DNA of 64,000 nucleotides, taken from Brasenia schreberi. Lineage: Eukaryota > Streptophyta > Magnoliopsida > Nymphaeales > Cabombaceae. The notes beneath the pieces were generated by a model. That model was not told the origin of the DNA and did not search any database. It worked only from the letters and a program-made list of their open reading frames with translations. Location of the stretch: positions 2,188,001-2,252,000 of the forward strand of contig JAYKKT010000056.1 in the NCBI GenBank assembly GCA_036023115.1, written 5' to 3'. The position numbers and the translations under genes were made by a program. Of this stretch, positions 1 through 13,213 are shown piece after piece; within the stretch, counting starts at the first letter, position 1, and each line of letters starts with the position of its first letter.

Positions 1-2269
1 GAATTCATTTACCGCGACCTTATACCAAGCTTATATATATTGATCTGATCTAGCAACCAGTGGCTACACGCTTTCCAATTCAAAAGTGGCCTTCAAAATT
101 TTTTAAAGAAAAAACTAGATTAGCAAAGGATAAACACGTCGTCCAAGTCCTGATCAGAAATCCGTCAGTCCATACGATGATTATAGGGGAGCTGTTCTGC
201 TTTATCTGAGAGAGCGAGAGCGACAGATTATTATTAGTTTACGTAACATTTATTTCATTGATATCAACAATCGGAAATCTTTAAAATCCAGCAATTTTGA
301 CATGTCTTCTTCCCTCACCATGTTTAGAAAGGCCTTTAAAAATTATTAAAGAAAACTTGATTAACCAATTATGGTAAACATGTCATGAAGTCCGATCAGT
401 AAGTAATTTTTAATCCACATTATGATTTACGTACTTATTTGCCAACTGAAAAATTCATGGGCATAGGTGCATACTTTACCATGGCCGTAAAGTAAAAATA
501 ACGCCTGCGGAAGTGTCTTTATTTAGCAAAATTTGCCATATAGACGCGGTCTTCTACTCAAAAGCCCACAACTCTACAGATGGAATATTTCAAAGATTTA
601 GAATTGAATGATATTTAACATTCTCTTTTCATCAGCTAAACCAGAATATGGCTTTGTTCCGGCTAATTGCTGTCCAAAAACAACTTCAAAGATAACAGTT
701 AGATGGCCTGCGAACCTAAGAAAAGCCCACTTTAGTTGCAACTGTGAAGGTTTTATAACTTCATATACAGCCCATTTTCAGATTATAAGTATATAAATAT
801 ATGTTTTATATACAGATTTCACTGATTAGGGTTTCTACGTTTTGAGGGTTTTCCTTTAAGTCTCAAACATCACGATTCACAACATCATCGTCTCCTCTCA
901 GTGTCTGCCTGAACGAAGTTCAGCGCTTTAGCCTGAACATTGTTCTTCGGATCTCTACACAAGCAAGTGCTTGCTTTCACTTGGCTAACGTGGTAAACCA
1001 TGTATGTAATAGCTTTCCTTTTAATAATATAAAATATCAGCGTGGTTCAATTACATGATTTGTTCAAGATATTCTTTGTAATATTGAAATGAAGATGAAT
1101 ATAATGATCACAAGTTGGGAGACACAAGTGATGCAAACTCTTTCGCCTTGTCTGTGGTTCGAAATATGTGTTTCACCGAGTGCGGAATCAAGTCGAATTC
1201 ACTCACATCTTCCTAGTATTTAGCATAAGCTTAAGCACAAGAAAGCTCTCTTGGAGATTTTCAACAACAAAGTTGATGGTGATTAAGTAGAATTGTGGTT
1301 TAGTACCGAAAACAAAATCGGTCGGTTTGGTTTGGTTCTAAACATCACATGGTTTATTTTGGCTAGAAACTGAGAACTGATACTAGTGGTTTGATTGGTT
1401 AGCATATAATCAAAAAACAATATAAACACAAAATACGTGATCTCTCAAAATAAAAATATAAAAATCTTACAGTGCATAATATCAAATAAAACCAAAAACA
1501 CTGACAAAAACCAACTATCTTGTAAAAACACTATTAAAAAACATAATGTGCTCAAAATAATACTTCGCTTTCGTTCAGCACATGAGTACTTATGCAAAAC
1601 ATTTTGCAAGCATGTTTACAAAATCATTTGATTGCCCTCTCACTTTCACTTGAGTGAAAGAGAGAAGCAAGGAGAGAGATGGAGAAAGAAAAATTGCAAA
1701 ACAGACGTAAGAGGCCAAACAACCACCGCTCCTGTTCAAAACCTACTCTCTAGTTGATGGTATTGAAGGGGTAGATAAAAGAGTTTTTAAATAGCTATTG
1801 AATGGATAGTTGCATAGGTCAAACGTGATGGTTATCTCATGATGTATGATGGCATGTTATAAACGTCCAATTTTTTTAAGAAAAATATATTTTTGATTAA
1901 AAAAATAATTAAAAAAAACTAATTTCAAAACACTCTTGTTTTTACACAAAAATTAGCTTATATGAGAATCCAGTTGAGGTTGTTTTGAAAAAGAGAAAAA
2001 ACTCACAATCTAGAGTGTTAAATTTGATACAAGCATAATTTTGAATCCGAAGTCTAAATCTATTTTAAAAGAAGATCAATGAAGGGATAGCACTTATAAA
2101 ACATATCCCAAATTTGTTTCATTAGTACATGTAATTAATATGAATATTTTAAGAAGAAGAGACAGAAGGGCACCCACACTACATGATATTTACTTTTCAT
2201 ACATATATATTGTATTTATACTTAGCTTTTCCTCTTCCTGTGTTTTTCGTCCTGCGCTTTCCGTTGAAA
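1..2269. other. Gene-less AT-rich stretch
   Basis: I see no supported gene here. The open frames near 608-796 and 1437-1631 are short, AT-rich and lack any motif. A small imperfect hairpin lies near 1636-1663, around a CTCTCACTTTCACT / AGTGAAAGAGAG pair. Confidence 0.5.
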
Positions 2270-2447
2270 CCATTTCTTGTTTATCTATGAGAGATTTTTG
2301 CATCTTTTATAAAAAGCAAAATAATTTTTGTTTTTTATGTTTATCTTTTGTAGAAAAAGCAACTCATGAAATCCGAGAAAATGACTCTTCTTCCCATATT
2401 TCATGGTTGTTGTTATTGGGGCCAAAAGTGGCCACCAATAATTTACA
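2270..2447 (-). repeat. 3' LTR fragment of the copia element
   Basis: About 180 bp that matches 7483-7673, including the shared phrases ATTTCATGGTTGTTGTTAT and GTGGCCACCAATAA (plus strand). On the minus strand it starts with TG just after the purine tract, as a 3' LTR should. Similarity fades below about 2270, so the rest of the LTR is lost or too diverged to follow. Confidence 0.6.
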
Positions 2448-2639
2448 TCTCCCACTTTACCAGCTGAGCCAATTTATAATACATTGGTTTTGCCTCCTAG
2501 TGTATGGAGAATTTCCTAAGTTATATAATTTCTAGTTGCAAGTAAATTGCAAATCTTCTATGTTATGTGGTTTTTCATAACCAATATGCTTTTTCTTTAT
2601 AACAATCATTAAAATGTATTTTCATACTCAAACACTAAG

Positions 2640-4193
2640 CATATCTCAAACCTATGTGTGTAACATGTTTAATAAAAAGATCTTTTGAGATGTCTATAGT
2701 CAAGGGGTCAACCGACATCATATGTTGGCATATAAGATATAGATATCTCATTCCTATTAAGCATATCATAAATATAATAGTATTTAACCATTATATGCTT
2801 GGTCCTTGAGCTATCAACTCCACTCTTAAGAGTAATTGTTGTATTGTTGTTATAATAAATGATAATAGGCTAATTGGCTATATCCAGCTTTAAATGATGT
2901 ATAAAGCGATTTATTAAAAAAACACTCATTGCAACCATACTACAAGCAACTTACTCAACTTGTGTATACAATGCTACACAATCCTGTTTCTTGAAAGCTA
3001 AAGAAATAACACAATTTCAAACAAAAATATTTGATCGGAGGTTGATTTGATATAATCTTTGCTTCCAACAAAGTTAGAATATGAGTATCCTACCACTTTT
3101 AGTTCATCTACTTAAAAACAAAGTTTTAAATATTTTATTCTTTAAAATATCTCAAAATTCTTTTAACCACCATCTAGTGTTGTCAAGCAGGGTCACTTTA
3201 ATATCTACTCACAAAACTAATAACAAAGTTGATATTCAGTCTTCTATACAACATCACATATATCAAGCTACCAACAACTTGTGCATAAGGAACATTATGT
3301 TTGTTTTCTCTCTCACCAGGACAGTCAGCCTTACTTAGTTAACCCCTTTAGTAATGGGTGTAATTGTAGGCTTGCAATCAACCATTCTAAATTTTTTGAG
3401 GATATAATCAATATCTTTCTTCACTCAAACATAAAAGTTTAGATTCTATATTATGAGAAATCTTTGTACCCAAAATATAGGATGCCTCTCCCATATCCCT
3501 CTTTTTATAAAAATTTCTTTGCAATAAACCTTGCCTTAAGCTTGTTGATTGTTTCATCGACTTTATATTTCTTTTTATAACCCATTTATAGCCTATTACT
3601 AAATGTGTCAATTTTAAGACTTGTTTTTCTCAATAAATTCAATTTCTTCATTCATTGCTTTTTTTTTTTCAGTTTGATGATTCAGATGAGTTAATAGCCT
3701 CCTAACACTACATGTTATTAGTCAACTTGTCTAAATTTACCGAATTATATATTTTCTCAATAAAGTAAGTATAATAATTCTTTAAGTAGGATAGAGTGAC
3801 TCTAGGTCTTTTATGTCTACTTATAGTTTTAATATATTCAAAAAGGTCATTTAGATCGGAATCCATGGGTTCAAATAATGATGAATCTAGATCCACTAGA
3901 TCATCAACAAATTCATCATCATTTTCAAAGATGTTATTCTTAGTATCCTATAAGAATTTAACATCCCTACTTTCTATTAAATTATGATCTTTATGATAAA
4001 TCGATATCCTTTAAAACCTTTAGGATATCTAATAAAGACACATCGCAAGGATCTATTGTCTACTTTATCCCTATACTAGTTAAGGATCTTTACATGTGCA
4101 ATAGATTCTCACCTCTTGAGATGACTTGTGTATGGTTTTCTTTGAAACCATATCTCATATGGTATAAAGAATATAACTTTACAAGGTACTCAA

Positions 4194-4229
<36 letters not shown>

Positions 4230-5925
4230 CTATAGATAATGCTTCTTCCCCAAAAACCCTTGGTAGATGTCTTGGGTATAATATTTTGTTTGGAAATATC
4301 AAAATCTTTAAAGAATTCTAAAAATTCAGTAGAGGTGTACTGACCATCTCTATCAGACCTTAAGACTTTGATCGTCTGTTCTAATTGATTTTCAACTTCT
4401 TGCTTGTATTCCTTAAATATTAAGTACATCTGATTTATGTGTTAAGATATATATATGCAAATATCGAATAATTATCAATAAAGGTTACGAAATAAACCTT
4501 AGTACAATGTGATCTCACTCTAAAGGGTCTATATAAATTGGTGTAAATGACTTCTAATAGAGTTTTTGCCCTAATTATTTCTTTTAAAAATAATTTTTCT
4601 AGCCATTTTTCTTATATACAGGCTTCACATTTATTAAAAGTATTTTTTTAAAATTCAAGTAATAAGTTAAAGTTGATTAATTTTCTCAACTTGTTCAAAC
4701 TTATATGCCCTAAGCATTTATTCCACACATTCACATCAATACCAAAGGCATAATCAATAAAGTAGAAGAACTTTTATTTTTATTAATGTTCAATTTAAAC
4801 AAACCATGTTGAGAATCAAATAAACCTGAAAAAGTTATATTACCATGTTTCTCAATACTGACCTTGCTAGAGACAAACCTGACCTTAAACTCCTTTTTTT
4901 ATCAAGACAGGGACAGACACAATATTTAGCCTAATAGTGGGCACAATTAATACATTAATAAGTGTAATTGATGTGTCTTGTACAAAAATTCTAAAGGATC
5001 CAACCTCAATAACATAAAAAAAAGTGTTGTTTCTCATGTAAACTCGATGATCCTCAAGTTTGTATTCCTTTAGATTTGACCCAAGTTGAGGTACTTAAAA
5101 ATCATGCAAATTATGTCTTACTTATCTATTGGGCCATGACATTGGATGTTTCTATCATTGTTCTTTTTGTTGCAATAATTTCTTTTGTAATGTCTCATTT
5201 TTTCACAATTGAAGTACTTGATCCGAGAAGTGGATTCTTATGATTTCTTGAAAAACTGACTAACCTTCCTGTTATTTTTATCAAACTTTTTATTTGATTT
5301 TTTCTTATTCTTGTTGTATCTAGAGATTGACCCCAAATCATCTTGAGCAACCAACAACTTTTTCCTTTATTTTTTATTCATATGTTCTTGTTCAATTACT
5401 AGTTTCAATAAGAGTTTAGAAAAGGTAAGGTGAGACCCAAGTCTAACGGTGGTGGTTACCATATTTTAGGAAGGAAAAAAGACTGTTTAGGATAGTGGAT
5501 ATCTTCATAAGTTTAGGGATGACTTATTTTGCTATAACTAAATCTCTAGCTATTACCAACATCTAGTTAAAATATTCAATTACATTATCTCCTTCTTTTA
5601 TTTTATAAGAATTATACTTTTGAAGGAGTAGTTGTACATGGAGTTTAGTTGTAGTATCACATTTGATTATTAAATAGTTAAACAACTCTTTAGCGGTCTC
5701 AAATTCCTCAAAGACCCTAATCAGGTCATCCTCCATATAGGTTAACATGATAGTCCTAGCTATAATATCATCCTTTAAAAATGTCTGTTATTTTTCTTTT
5801 TTTTCATTTGTTGTAATTGGCATAGAGGGTAAAACAGTTTCCCTAAGTACATAATGAACTCCCTCTAAGTTAAGTCCAATGGGATTCTTCTTTTTCATGT
5901 TTGAAAATTTAGGTTGTTCAACTTT
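2640..5925 (-). pseudogene. copia gag-pol polyprotein pseudogene
   Basis: The family polyprotein normally supplies capsid, protease, integrase, reverse transcriptase and RNase H. Visible pieces are a gag start MKKKNPIGLNLEGV near 5898, gag LLLQKYNSYKIKEGDNV near 5600, an integrase stretch ending KVLRSDRDGQYTSTEF, and linker RHKRPRV. RT opens with GYKWVIKR and then jumps within about 25 residues to DMGEASYILG. Further on are PYAQVVGSLIYVM, STSGQIFLF and DISKDLFIKHVTHIGLR from the RNase H and C-terminal end. The jump inside RT removes the palm region that should carry the YVDD motif, so the copy cannot encode working RT. The zinc knuckle has lost its first cysteine (YFNC in place of CxxC). Confidence 0.72.
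4198..4228. repeat. (AT)n microsatellite
   Basis: An uninterrupted AT dinucleotide run inside the copia integrase relic. It creates an artificial Tyr/Ile tail on the overlapping minus-strand frame. Confidence 0.95.
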
Positions 5926-5929
5926 TTAG

Positions 5930-7482
5930 TCTTTTCTAATTCCGAAACATAAATTATAGAAGTTATTTTTAATACTTTGGCAAAGATAACAATTAAAGGG
6001 TCTAAATATTTTAAGTAGAAAAAAAAACAAGCAACAAATAATAATCAATAAGACATTTTTAAGAACCAAACAATGAAACATAGCCATGTATTAAATTGCA
6101 ATATCCATGTATTAAAATGTAAATATTTCTAGGCACCTAACAACAATTTCAGATAACATATAGGTATCATAATGGAAATATATAAAAATAGACAGATTCA
6201 TTAATTTTAGAACAAGTTTGAGGATAAAAAATAAATCTCTTTATAGTATATTGGGTAAACTCATAATTTAACTTTCTATCCTTTTTGGTAATTTAATAAA
6301 AAATTCTAGGATAGAATAGTAAAATTCTTCTTCTTAGTTATTTAGTAATTTGAATAAATAGACAAAAACAAAAAAGTAACTCTCCTTATAGTATTCTTTT
6401 AATTCTACAAGAAATGCAAGGGCAGAGAAGTACTTTTATCAGATGGCATAACAATGATTTTAGCAAACAATGAGGGATAGAACTGTAAGACGTTTCTTCA
6501 ATCCGAACAAAGTAATTTTTGAAATTAGCATGAGCAAAATAGTAATTACACAAAATAGGTATGCCCATAATTTCAAGTAAACGTCAAAGGTCAAATCTAT
6601 AGAGATTTGATATTAAAATATATGAACCTGCCTATAATTTGCTCAATGGTAGATTATAATATCATCATATGATAGGAGCATTATTGTCTTTTAACCCAAA
6701 AATATATAGACATATCAATAATTTTGTCGAATGACAATATGTAATTACTCTTGTTGTCAGAAGTAGAATGGACTTTTTGTTGTCAGAAGTAGAATGGACT
6801 TTTTAGTCCACAACCCGCGGTAGTTTATCAAAAAAGGTTGATGGTTTCATGAAAACCACAACGAGGGTACTCTTTCGTCCCTAGTTTTTTCGAAGCATGG
6901 TTTTGTACCACGGTAGCTCTCAAGCCATGGTTTTGTACCACCGTTTCACTGAAACCATGATTAGTTTCTAGATTTATCAGAAACCAAGTCTGGTTCCTCA
7001 CATATGTGTGGCCAGACTATGGTGAGGGAGAGAGAGGGGAGAACAGGAGTGAAGAGAGTTTGAGAGTGGGAGTGTTACTCTATTCTGCTCGTTCCTCTCA
7101 CCTATTAGAGCCATGCCATTGAGTTGACACTCTAGGTATACTTTGTTCTGACCGTTCTCGGCCACGACCCAAAATCTCCGGATTGAGAATGTTCTCTTGC
7201 CAAGAGAGCCTCTCTGGCCCTCATTCTGTTTCCAATCGAGAGAGCTCCTCTCCCTCTCAGTATGTTCTAGACAGAGGAACAAGTAGGGGAACACAGAGTT
7301 CGAGAGAGCCCTTCTAGCTCTCACCATATTCTAGTCGTAGCCCAGGCATCTTGCACAAGCAGGCTACCTTTCTCGGTTGTGAGCCTAAGGCTGCTACAGT
7401 GAAAACGGCCTCTGATTGTCAACTGTGACTTGCCTTAGGCCACAGGGAGTTTTCTGATCCCCCTTATCCACTTTTTATTTTA
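5930..7482. other. Leader/LTR-proximal part of the copia element, no gene
   Basis: AT-rich sequence between the gag start and the upstream LTR fragment. It contains a 26-bp tandem duplication (TGTTGTCAGAAGTAGAATGG repeated near 6753-6803) and a repeated phrase CATGGTTTTGTACCA near 6895-6945. Minus-strand frames near 6998-7327 look like shadows of a purine-rich tract. No primer-binding site was recognised. Confidence 0.4.
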
Positions 7483-7673
7483 GAAAAATTATTCTTACAT
7501 TAGAGACATTTTCGATATCTTTTATCTTTTATAAAAAACAAAACAGGTTTTGTTTTTTTTATGTTTATCTTTTGTGAAAATAAGAGTAAATCATGATATC
7601 TGGGAAGAAGAATCCTTCTTCCCGCATTTCATGGTTGTTGTTATGGGACTGAAAGTGGCCACCAATAACTTAT
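7483..7673 (-). repeat. 5' LTR fragment of the copia element
   Basis: This matches the 2270-2447 LTR fragment in the same orientation about 5.2 kb away, enclosing the copia gag-pol relic. Its outermost bases read TATAAGTTATTGG on the minus strand where the other copy reads TGTAAATTATTGG, so the terminal TG has mutated. Confidence 0.55.
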
Positions 7674-8529
7674 AAATAGATGGTGGATTTGGTGGCTGAG
7701 GATGGTGGCAAAGAATGGACGTTGGTGGTGGTTTGAAGCATAGGATGAAGGCAGCTAAGGGCAGCAATGTTGAGTTAGTGACAGAAAATGGTGGGGCAGC
7801 AATGGTGGGTTTGGTATTCTCTTCCCTCTTTTTCATTTTTCTCTTTTGCAGCAATCGGGTGGGGCAAGGAAAGAAAGGTGGTGGTGGTGGTAGTTCAGAT
7901 TGGTCCAAGTGGTGGATGGGCGAGGTTTAGGCAGCTAGTGATGGGTGGCAGCGATTTTGGGTGATAGGGAGAGATGCTTGGTGGTTTCAGCAAGGCACAA
8001 ACGCGTGCATAGAGAGCAGTGAATCGACTCTTTTCTTTCACACTCCTCTTTTTACAATGATCGGCTACTCTCAACTATCACTCCTTTTTTTTTCAAATTT
8101 TCCATTCTTTTGTAGGATACCCACTAAAGCCGATAGATTCTCGTGAAAGGCCTTGCTATGGCCTTCTATAGGACTTCTTAGTTGTTTTATGCCATTGTTT
8201 TGGTGCATAAAATCTTCTTGTGCACAGTGAAGTTGATTTTGCAGCTATTTGTTTTTTACCTTTTTTGTGTAGAAAATCTTCTAACTTTGGTGGCTCAAAT
8301 GTTATTTTGTGCATAATTTACAGTTTGTACATAACGAGTAGGTTGATTGGATATCTCGTCTTTTCCTCTTTTTGTCCAAGAAAGAGGCGTTTGGGCATGT
8401 AGTTGCAAAAACCCGTCTTTTGTTCTATGGGATCCACTCATCCCCTTTCCATCTTCATATTTTTTTAGTTTCATCTCTAATTGTACAAGATGTATATCCA
8501 CCTTGAAGTTGTTCCTTGTAATTTTTATA
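7674..8529. other. No recognisable gene
   Basis: Low-complexity G/T-rich sequence that yields Gly-rich short frames on both strands, for example 7715-7930 plus and 7591-7908 minus. No conserved motif or splice structure is visible. Confidence 0.4.
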
Positions 8530-9505
8530 AATACATGTATTACCCAATTGTCTTTATGTGTCGCTTCAACGTTTATGCGCCCCTTCTTTTCATGGGCCTA
8601 TGTAATGGATGTGTATAAGAGTTTCCTATAAATGGTATTAAGATATTCTTTGCTTGCTCTTCATGTCGCAAGCTATACTTGTTGAGTACGAAACCATTAT
8701 GATGTTGGCAAGGTTGTTACTTTGATTCTATATCACATTCACTTATGTGATATAGCATGTAATTGCCCCATTGTCTTTATGTGTTGCTTTAATGTTTCTA
8801 TGCCCCTTCATTTCATGGGCCTATGTAATGCTTGTGTACAAGACTTTCGTATAAATGGTATTAAGATGTTCTTTCCTTTTTCTACATGTTGCAAGTTATA
8901 CTTGTTGAATGTGGAATCGTTACGATGTTGCCATGATTATTACTTTGATGTTACATCACATTTATGTGATATAGCATGTATTACCCCATTGTCTTTATGT
9001 GTTGCTTTAATGTTTCTATGCCCCTTCATTTCATGGGCCTATGTGATGCTTGTGTATAAAACTTTCATATCAATGGTATTAAGATGTTCTTTCCTTTCTC
9101 TGCATGTTTCAAATTATACTTGTTGAGTGCGAAATCATTACGATGTTGCCATGATTATTAATTTGATGCTATATCACATAAATGTTTCTATGCCCCTTCA
9201 TTTCATGGGCCTATGTGTATAAGACTTTCGTATAAATGGTATTAAGATGTTTTTTCCTTTCTCTGCATGTTGCAAGTTATACTTGAGTGCGAAATCGTTA
9301 TGATGTTGCCATGATTGTTACTTTGATGTTATATCACATTCATTTAATACCACTTTGAAGGGATCTTAAGATGGTATTAATATGTTCTTTGCTTTCTCTG
9401 CATGTTGCAAGTTATACTTGTTGAGTGTGAAATCGTTACGATGTTGGCATGATTATTACTTTGATGTTATATCACATTCATTTAATACCATTTTCCAGGA
9501 TCTTA
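8530..9505. repeat. Tandem array, ~225-bp unit, about five copies
   Basis: The phrase CCCATTGTCTTTATGTG recurs at about 8540, 8767 and 8991, and TTTCATGGGCCTATGT recurs in each unit. This gives periods near 228 and 224 bp. The fourth unit, around 9184, is about 50 bp short, and the fifth, ending near 9505, is also truncated. Open frames at 8347-8631 and 8722-9126 are products of the repeat: they translate the same phrase repeatedly and resemble no known protein. Confidence 0.85.
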
Positions 9506-9819
9506 AGATCATAAGGCATTGTCTCTTGTATACATTTTGGTAGCCCTCTTTTATTTTCAAGGAACAAACCCTCAACACACATCAGCATCGATCAACACCA
9601 ATCAAAGAAAAAACCCTCTTGAAATAGTTGAACCTTTAATTGCCTTATTATAAATGCCCAAAGCAAGGCCAATCAACAAAGTAAAAAACCTCACCATTAA
9701 CAAAAGAAAAAGGAAACCAAAGGTCAGTGAACCATAGATAGAATGCAAGGGGCTTGGATGTATTTCTAAAAATGCTAGGCAACTTTTTCTTTTTCCAATA
9801 CTCCATCTTAGCTTCATCA

Positions 9820-10450
9820 AATTAGATCAATTTGATGGTAACAACTTTTTAAGGTGGTAGAAAAGATGGATTTCTATCTCACCACCCTCATGGTCATTTG
9901 GTTTTCAACGGTACCAATGTTGAAAGAGACAAAAGAACAAGAAAGGAAAAAGTAAGATAACTACATCCGGCTGAAGATGACAAATAAATTTCTTGATACT
10001 CTAATAATTCTAAAATAGTAAATGGTAAGTCTATCATGAAACAATTTCATGAACTTTAATAGATCCATAAGTACTTTTAAACAACATAAGATATATCATT
10101 ATCACCTCTCCGATTATATAAAAACTTCTTTCTTCTTCAAGAGATTTCAAAAATATTCTTATACACCAAAAGGTAGTCTTTCTTGAGCAATTAAGCAACC
10201 ATATTACTCTTGAGGAAAAATGCTACAATGAATGAAGATTCTAAAATATAATTACTCAACACAAAGACCATGTTATGGACAAACGAATGTATAAGCAACC
10301 TTCAAACAAAATATATGAAAATTCTATTTGATCTTACAAGAACAATGGCAAGGACACCAAGAATAAGAAACACAAAGTAAATTGTTACAATTGTAGAAAG
10401 CCTCGATATTAAGAATAAGTAAATATTACAAAATGTTGAACAAAGAAAAC
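9820..10450 (+). pseudogene. copia gag relic with zinc-knuckle remnant
   Basis: The plus strand carries scattered copia gag blocks in family order. They are FDGNNFLRW near 9832 (compare the usual F-x-G-x-N-F-x-x-W), KFLDTLI near 9985, and CYNCRKPRY near 10390, which corresponds to CxxCxKPGH with the His changed to Tyr. Stops and frameshifts are frequent. The strand is opposite to the 2.3-7.7 kb copia element, so this is a separate insertion. Confidence 0.55.
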
Positions 10451-10608
10451 AATTTCAATTCCCAAGAAAATTTGTGATGATTATATCAAAGGTGAAAATG
10501 GTAAAGGACATTGAATCATGTTGGATCAACTTTATATGACTCGATATGTCTGCAAGAATCAAAGTGTTTTCAAATTGTTATGAAAAAGATGGATCCATTA
10601 TATATTGT

Positions 10609-13213
10609 AAACAAAATTTTTCGATCGTGTAATCGACTTGAAAGTTTGTTTGCAAAAATCATGCACAAGTGTGCTAGGAAGTTTGCTCAAATTTGCAGTT
10701 ATTTTCTGAATTTTAGGCGATTGTGGATAAATGAATTCTTATTATCATAGACCTTCTTCAACCAACGCTCAAGGGTCAGCCTAGACACTTAGAAAGTGTA
10801 ATTTGTGATCCAAGATTTTTTGAAACAATTTTTCAATCAAAGCAGATTTTTCAAAACGAGCATGTTCTTTTTCTTATCAAAATCAGTTTATAGCATGAAA
10901 AACAGAATTAGTTTTGTTTCCAGTATAAGTTGTTTGCAATTTTTTTTGGTGTTTTGCAGGGATCCAAAAATCTCAAAAATTTTATCTAAGCAACCTAGGT
11001 ATGGAGTTTATTTGGATATTTTTGTTTGGACTTTTGGCTCTCTAGATGACCAGAATTAAATTTGGAAAAATTTCTAACAGAATGTAGTTCCAAAATTCAA
11101 AACAGACTGATAGAAATATAGAGGCTTAATAAAATTACTGTATATTTGCACATAGAATTCAATTTTTTATGAAATTTGTCCAGTTAGAAAGTTATGAAAA
11201 GCAGCTTTCCAACAAGACCATTTTCACGATATTTGGGTCTCTACGAAAAAGTTAGGATGATTTTACCCAAGGTTTATCGCAGGATTTTCAGTAGAGACAG
11301 AGTATGTCTCAAGTTGAGTTTGGTTTTTAATGATTTTATTCTCGGCTTCACTCGTATCCAAAATTCTTGAAAATTTTACTAAAGTAACCAATGTGTATAA
11401 AATGTTCAGACCAAATTTGAGACTATTTCTATAGGTGACGAATGTTGAAAAATCCGAGGATCAGACATATGGAGGATGTTGAAATCAAAGTTTTCTTTTT
11501 AGAAACTAATGATGCATCTAGTTTGATCCTTAATGTATTAGTGATCTTCCAAAGAAATTTTTGTTGAGGTTTTGTATTTGTGTGGGGAGGTAGCTCATTT
11601 ACATATAAAATATCAGGGCATCTCTCTCTCTAGGGGGATAACTCTCTTGGATATATATGCAATCATAACCCCTTCCATGCCCCTACACTTATGAATAGTT
11701 AATTCACCATAAGAATGATTTATATACTCATATCATTGCATGTAAAACTTGGATGCTAATGTCCTTCTTATGGCTTTGTGATTTAATTTGGAGGAAATCT
11801 AACAATCAAGAAATGGGAGAAAAGATGATAATATAATTAAGCATAGAGGAGACAAGAGAGTATAGGATAAGGCTTATATTAAGGGTAAAAGAAACCAAAT
11901 CTCAAATAAGTTAGAGGCCCTCTTACTGATGATCCTTGGCATGAATTTGCAACACTCCTTGATTATTACAATGAATTGGAGACAATGACTCCCTTATATT
12001 ACACTTGAAATTGAATTGAATTGAAATGGAAAAAGAGGGACAAGAGAAATCATGACCGGCCGATGACTTGGGAGACCTTCTTGGGCCGGCGAGCTTCTTG
12101 CCTTTGGACGATGGCTCCTTCTTCTTCCTCTTCTCTCTCTCTTTTGCTGGGATTTTTCTCTTTAATTTTTCCTCCCTCAAAATCCAACCAAAGGGTTAAA
12201 TTTATAGAGTTCTTGGGAAGTCTCTAGGGAAGGAATATTTCTTGGCATCTCCCTAGAGGCTTCCACGAATTGGGACTGGTTCTTGTTTGGCCCAAACTTA
12301 ACCCCATCCAAGTTGTTGGTGCTGGTCCCATAGGATCACATTGGGCTTGGTCAAATCTGGCCTTTTGTGCAGCTTGTCCATGTTGCATCTGACCTTGGCT
12401 CGACCTTGACCTTGGTGCAGTTCATCTTGACGAGGCCGACTCCCTTGATGTAACCTGCCTCCACTTGGACCTAGCTTGATTCATGGCTGGTCTTGTGACT
12501 TGTCTTTATTTTGGTTGACTTTGTTCTTGCTTCATAGCCTTGGCTCATCCACTTTAGCTTGATCGAGTTCACTTTGTTTTGGCTTGTTCGAACTTGGTCC
12601 TCCTTGTCGTGACCAAGCTCGTTCTTACCTTAGTTGAACTTGTTTTAGTTGGATGGCCAGGTCCTTTGATTTGATTTGAATTGGGCTTGCTTATGTGTAG
12701 CCCTTTCTTGACTTGACTTTGAGGATTTGGTCATATGTCCATCGTGACCTGAGTTGGGCTAGTTGCATGTGCCGCCCACCTTGAACTTGACTTGAGTTGG
12801 GCTTGCTTTGTGTCCAGCCTATCTTAACTTGGCTTGAGTTGGGTTTGCTTTGTGTGCAACCTATCTTGAACTTGGCTTGAATTGATCTTGCTTTTGTGTA
12901 ACCTATCTTGAACTTGACTTGACCCAATTGCATTCGGGGCCACTGCATGTCCTGGATGTGCATCTCTATCCTTTTGGGTGAACCACTTCTTTCTCACTCT
13001 GGAAAATCTCCTTCTTGATTTGGTATATTTTCAGATAAGATTTCATAATTTCAAAATATTTTTCTTTTTGGAAAGTATGTTTTGGAAAGGCAATTTTTTT
13101 TAAATGACTATTTAAAAACAATTTTGAAAACAACAAGATTTTGAAAAGACTTGAAATTGGAAAATTTTGTATTTCAAGAAAATTTTATTTACAAATCTTT
13201 TTGGGTGTTTACA
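10609..13213 (-). repeat. 3' LTR of the Tat-like element (copy A)
   Basis: On the minus strand the LTR opens TGTAAACACCC at 13213, immediately after the purine tract AAAGAGGAGCATC. The same order of blocks recurs at 27114-29809 and partly at 24921-26031, with shared phrases such as AAACAAAATTTTTCG and TCATATCATTGCATGTAAA. The inner limit near 10609 is only where homology between copies stops, so the true CA end is uncertain. Confidence 0.6.
12370..12930. repeat. Degenerate ~60-bp tandem repeats inside the LTR
   Basis: Variants of TTGAACTTGACTTGAGTTGG followed by CTTGCTTTGTGT and CCTATCTTGAAC repeat about every 60 bp. On the minus strand this reads as a repeating SKPNSSQV-like peptide (12691-12963), which is a shadow. 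Similar CTTGACTTGGTGCAGCTTG tracts occur at the matching position of copy B (about 28870-29130). Confidence 0.65.

Larger units (their letters stand above)
2270..7673 (-). mobile_element. Degenerate Ty1/copia retrotransposon (minus strand)
   Basis: Read on the minus strand, the domains come in copia order: gag (about 5925-5560), a worn zinc knuckle (about 5220), integrase core (4429-4190), the integrase-RT linker and RT (3896-3408), then RNase H and the pol C-terminus (about 3340-2640). Every domain is broken by stops or frameshifts. A purine-rich tract (AAAGTGGGAGA on the minus strand, 2448-2458) sits directly before an LTR start TGTAAATTATTGG at 2447. The same sequence recurs near 7673, which gives about 190 bp of matching LTR ends. 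The copia assignment is firm; the outer LTR limits are approximate. Confidence 0.72.

Noticed and set aside
1636..1663. Hairpin as a transposon end or miRNA
   Set aside because: The arms are about 12 bp with a bulge and lie in a GA-rich tract. No matching partner or flanking duplication was seen.
8347..9126. ORFs of 94 and 134 residues as genes
   Set aside because: They translate the 225-bp tandem repeat. The same peptide recurs and no conserved motif is present.
12691..12963. Repetitive SKPNSSQV protein on the minus strand
   Set aside because: It is an artefact of degenerate tandem repeats in the Tat LTR. The reading is not conserved in copy B.
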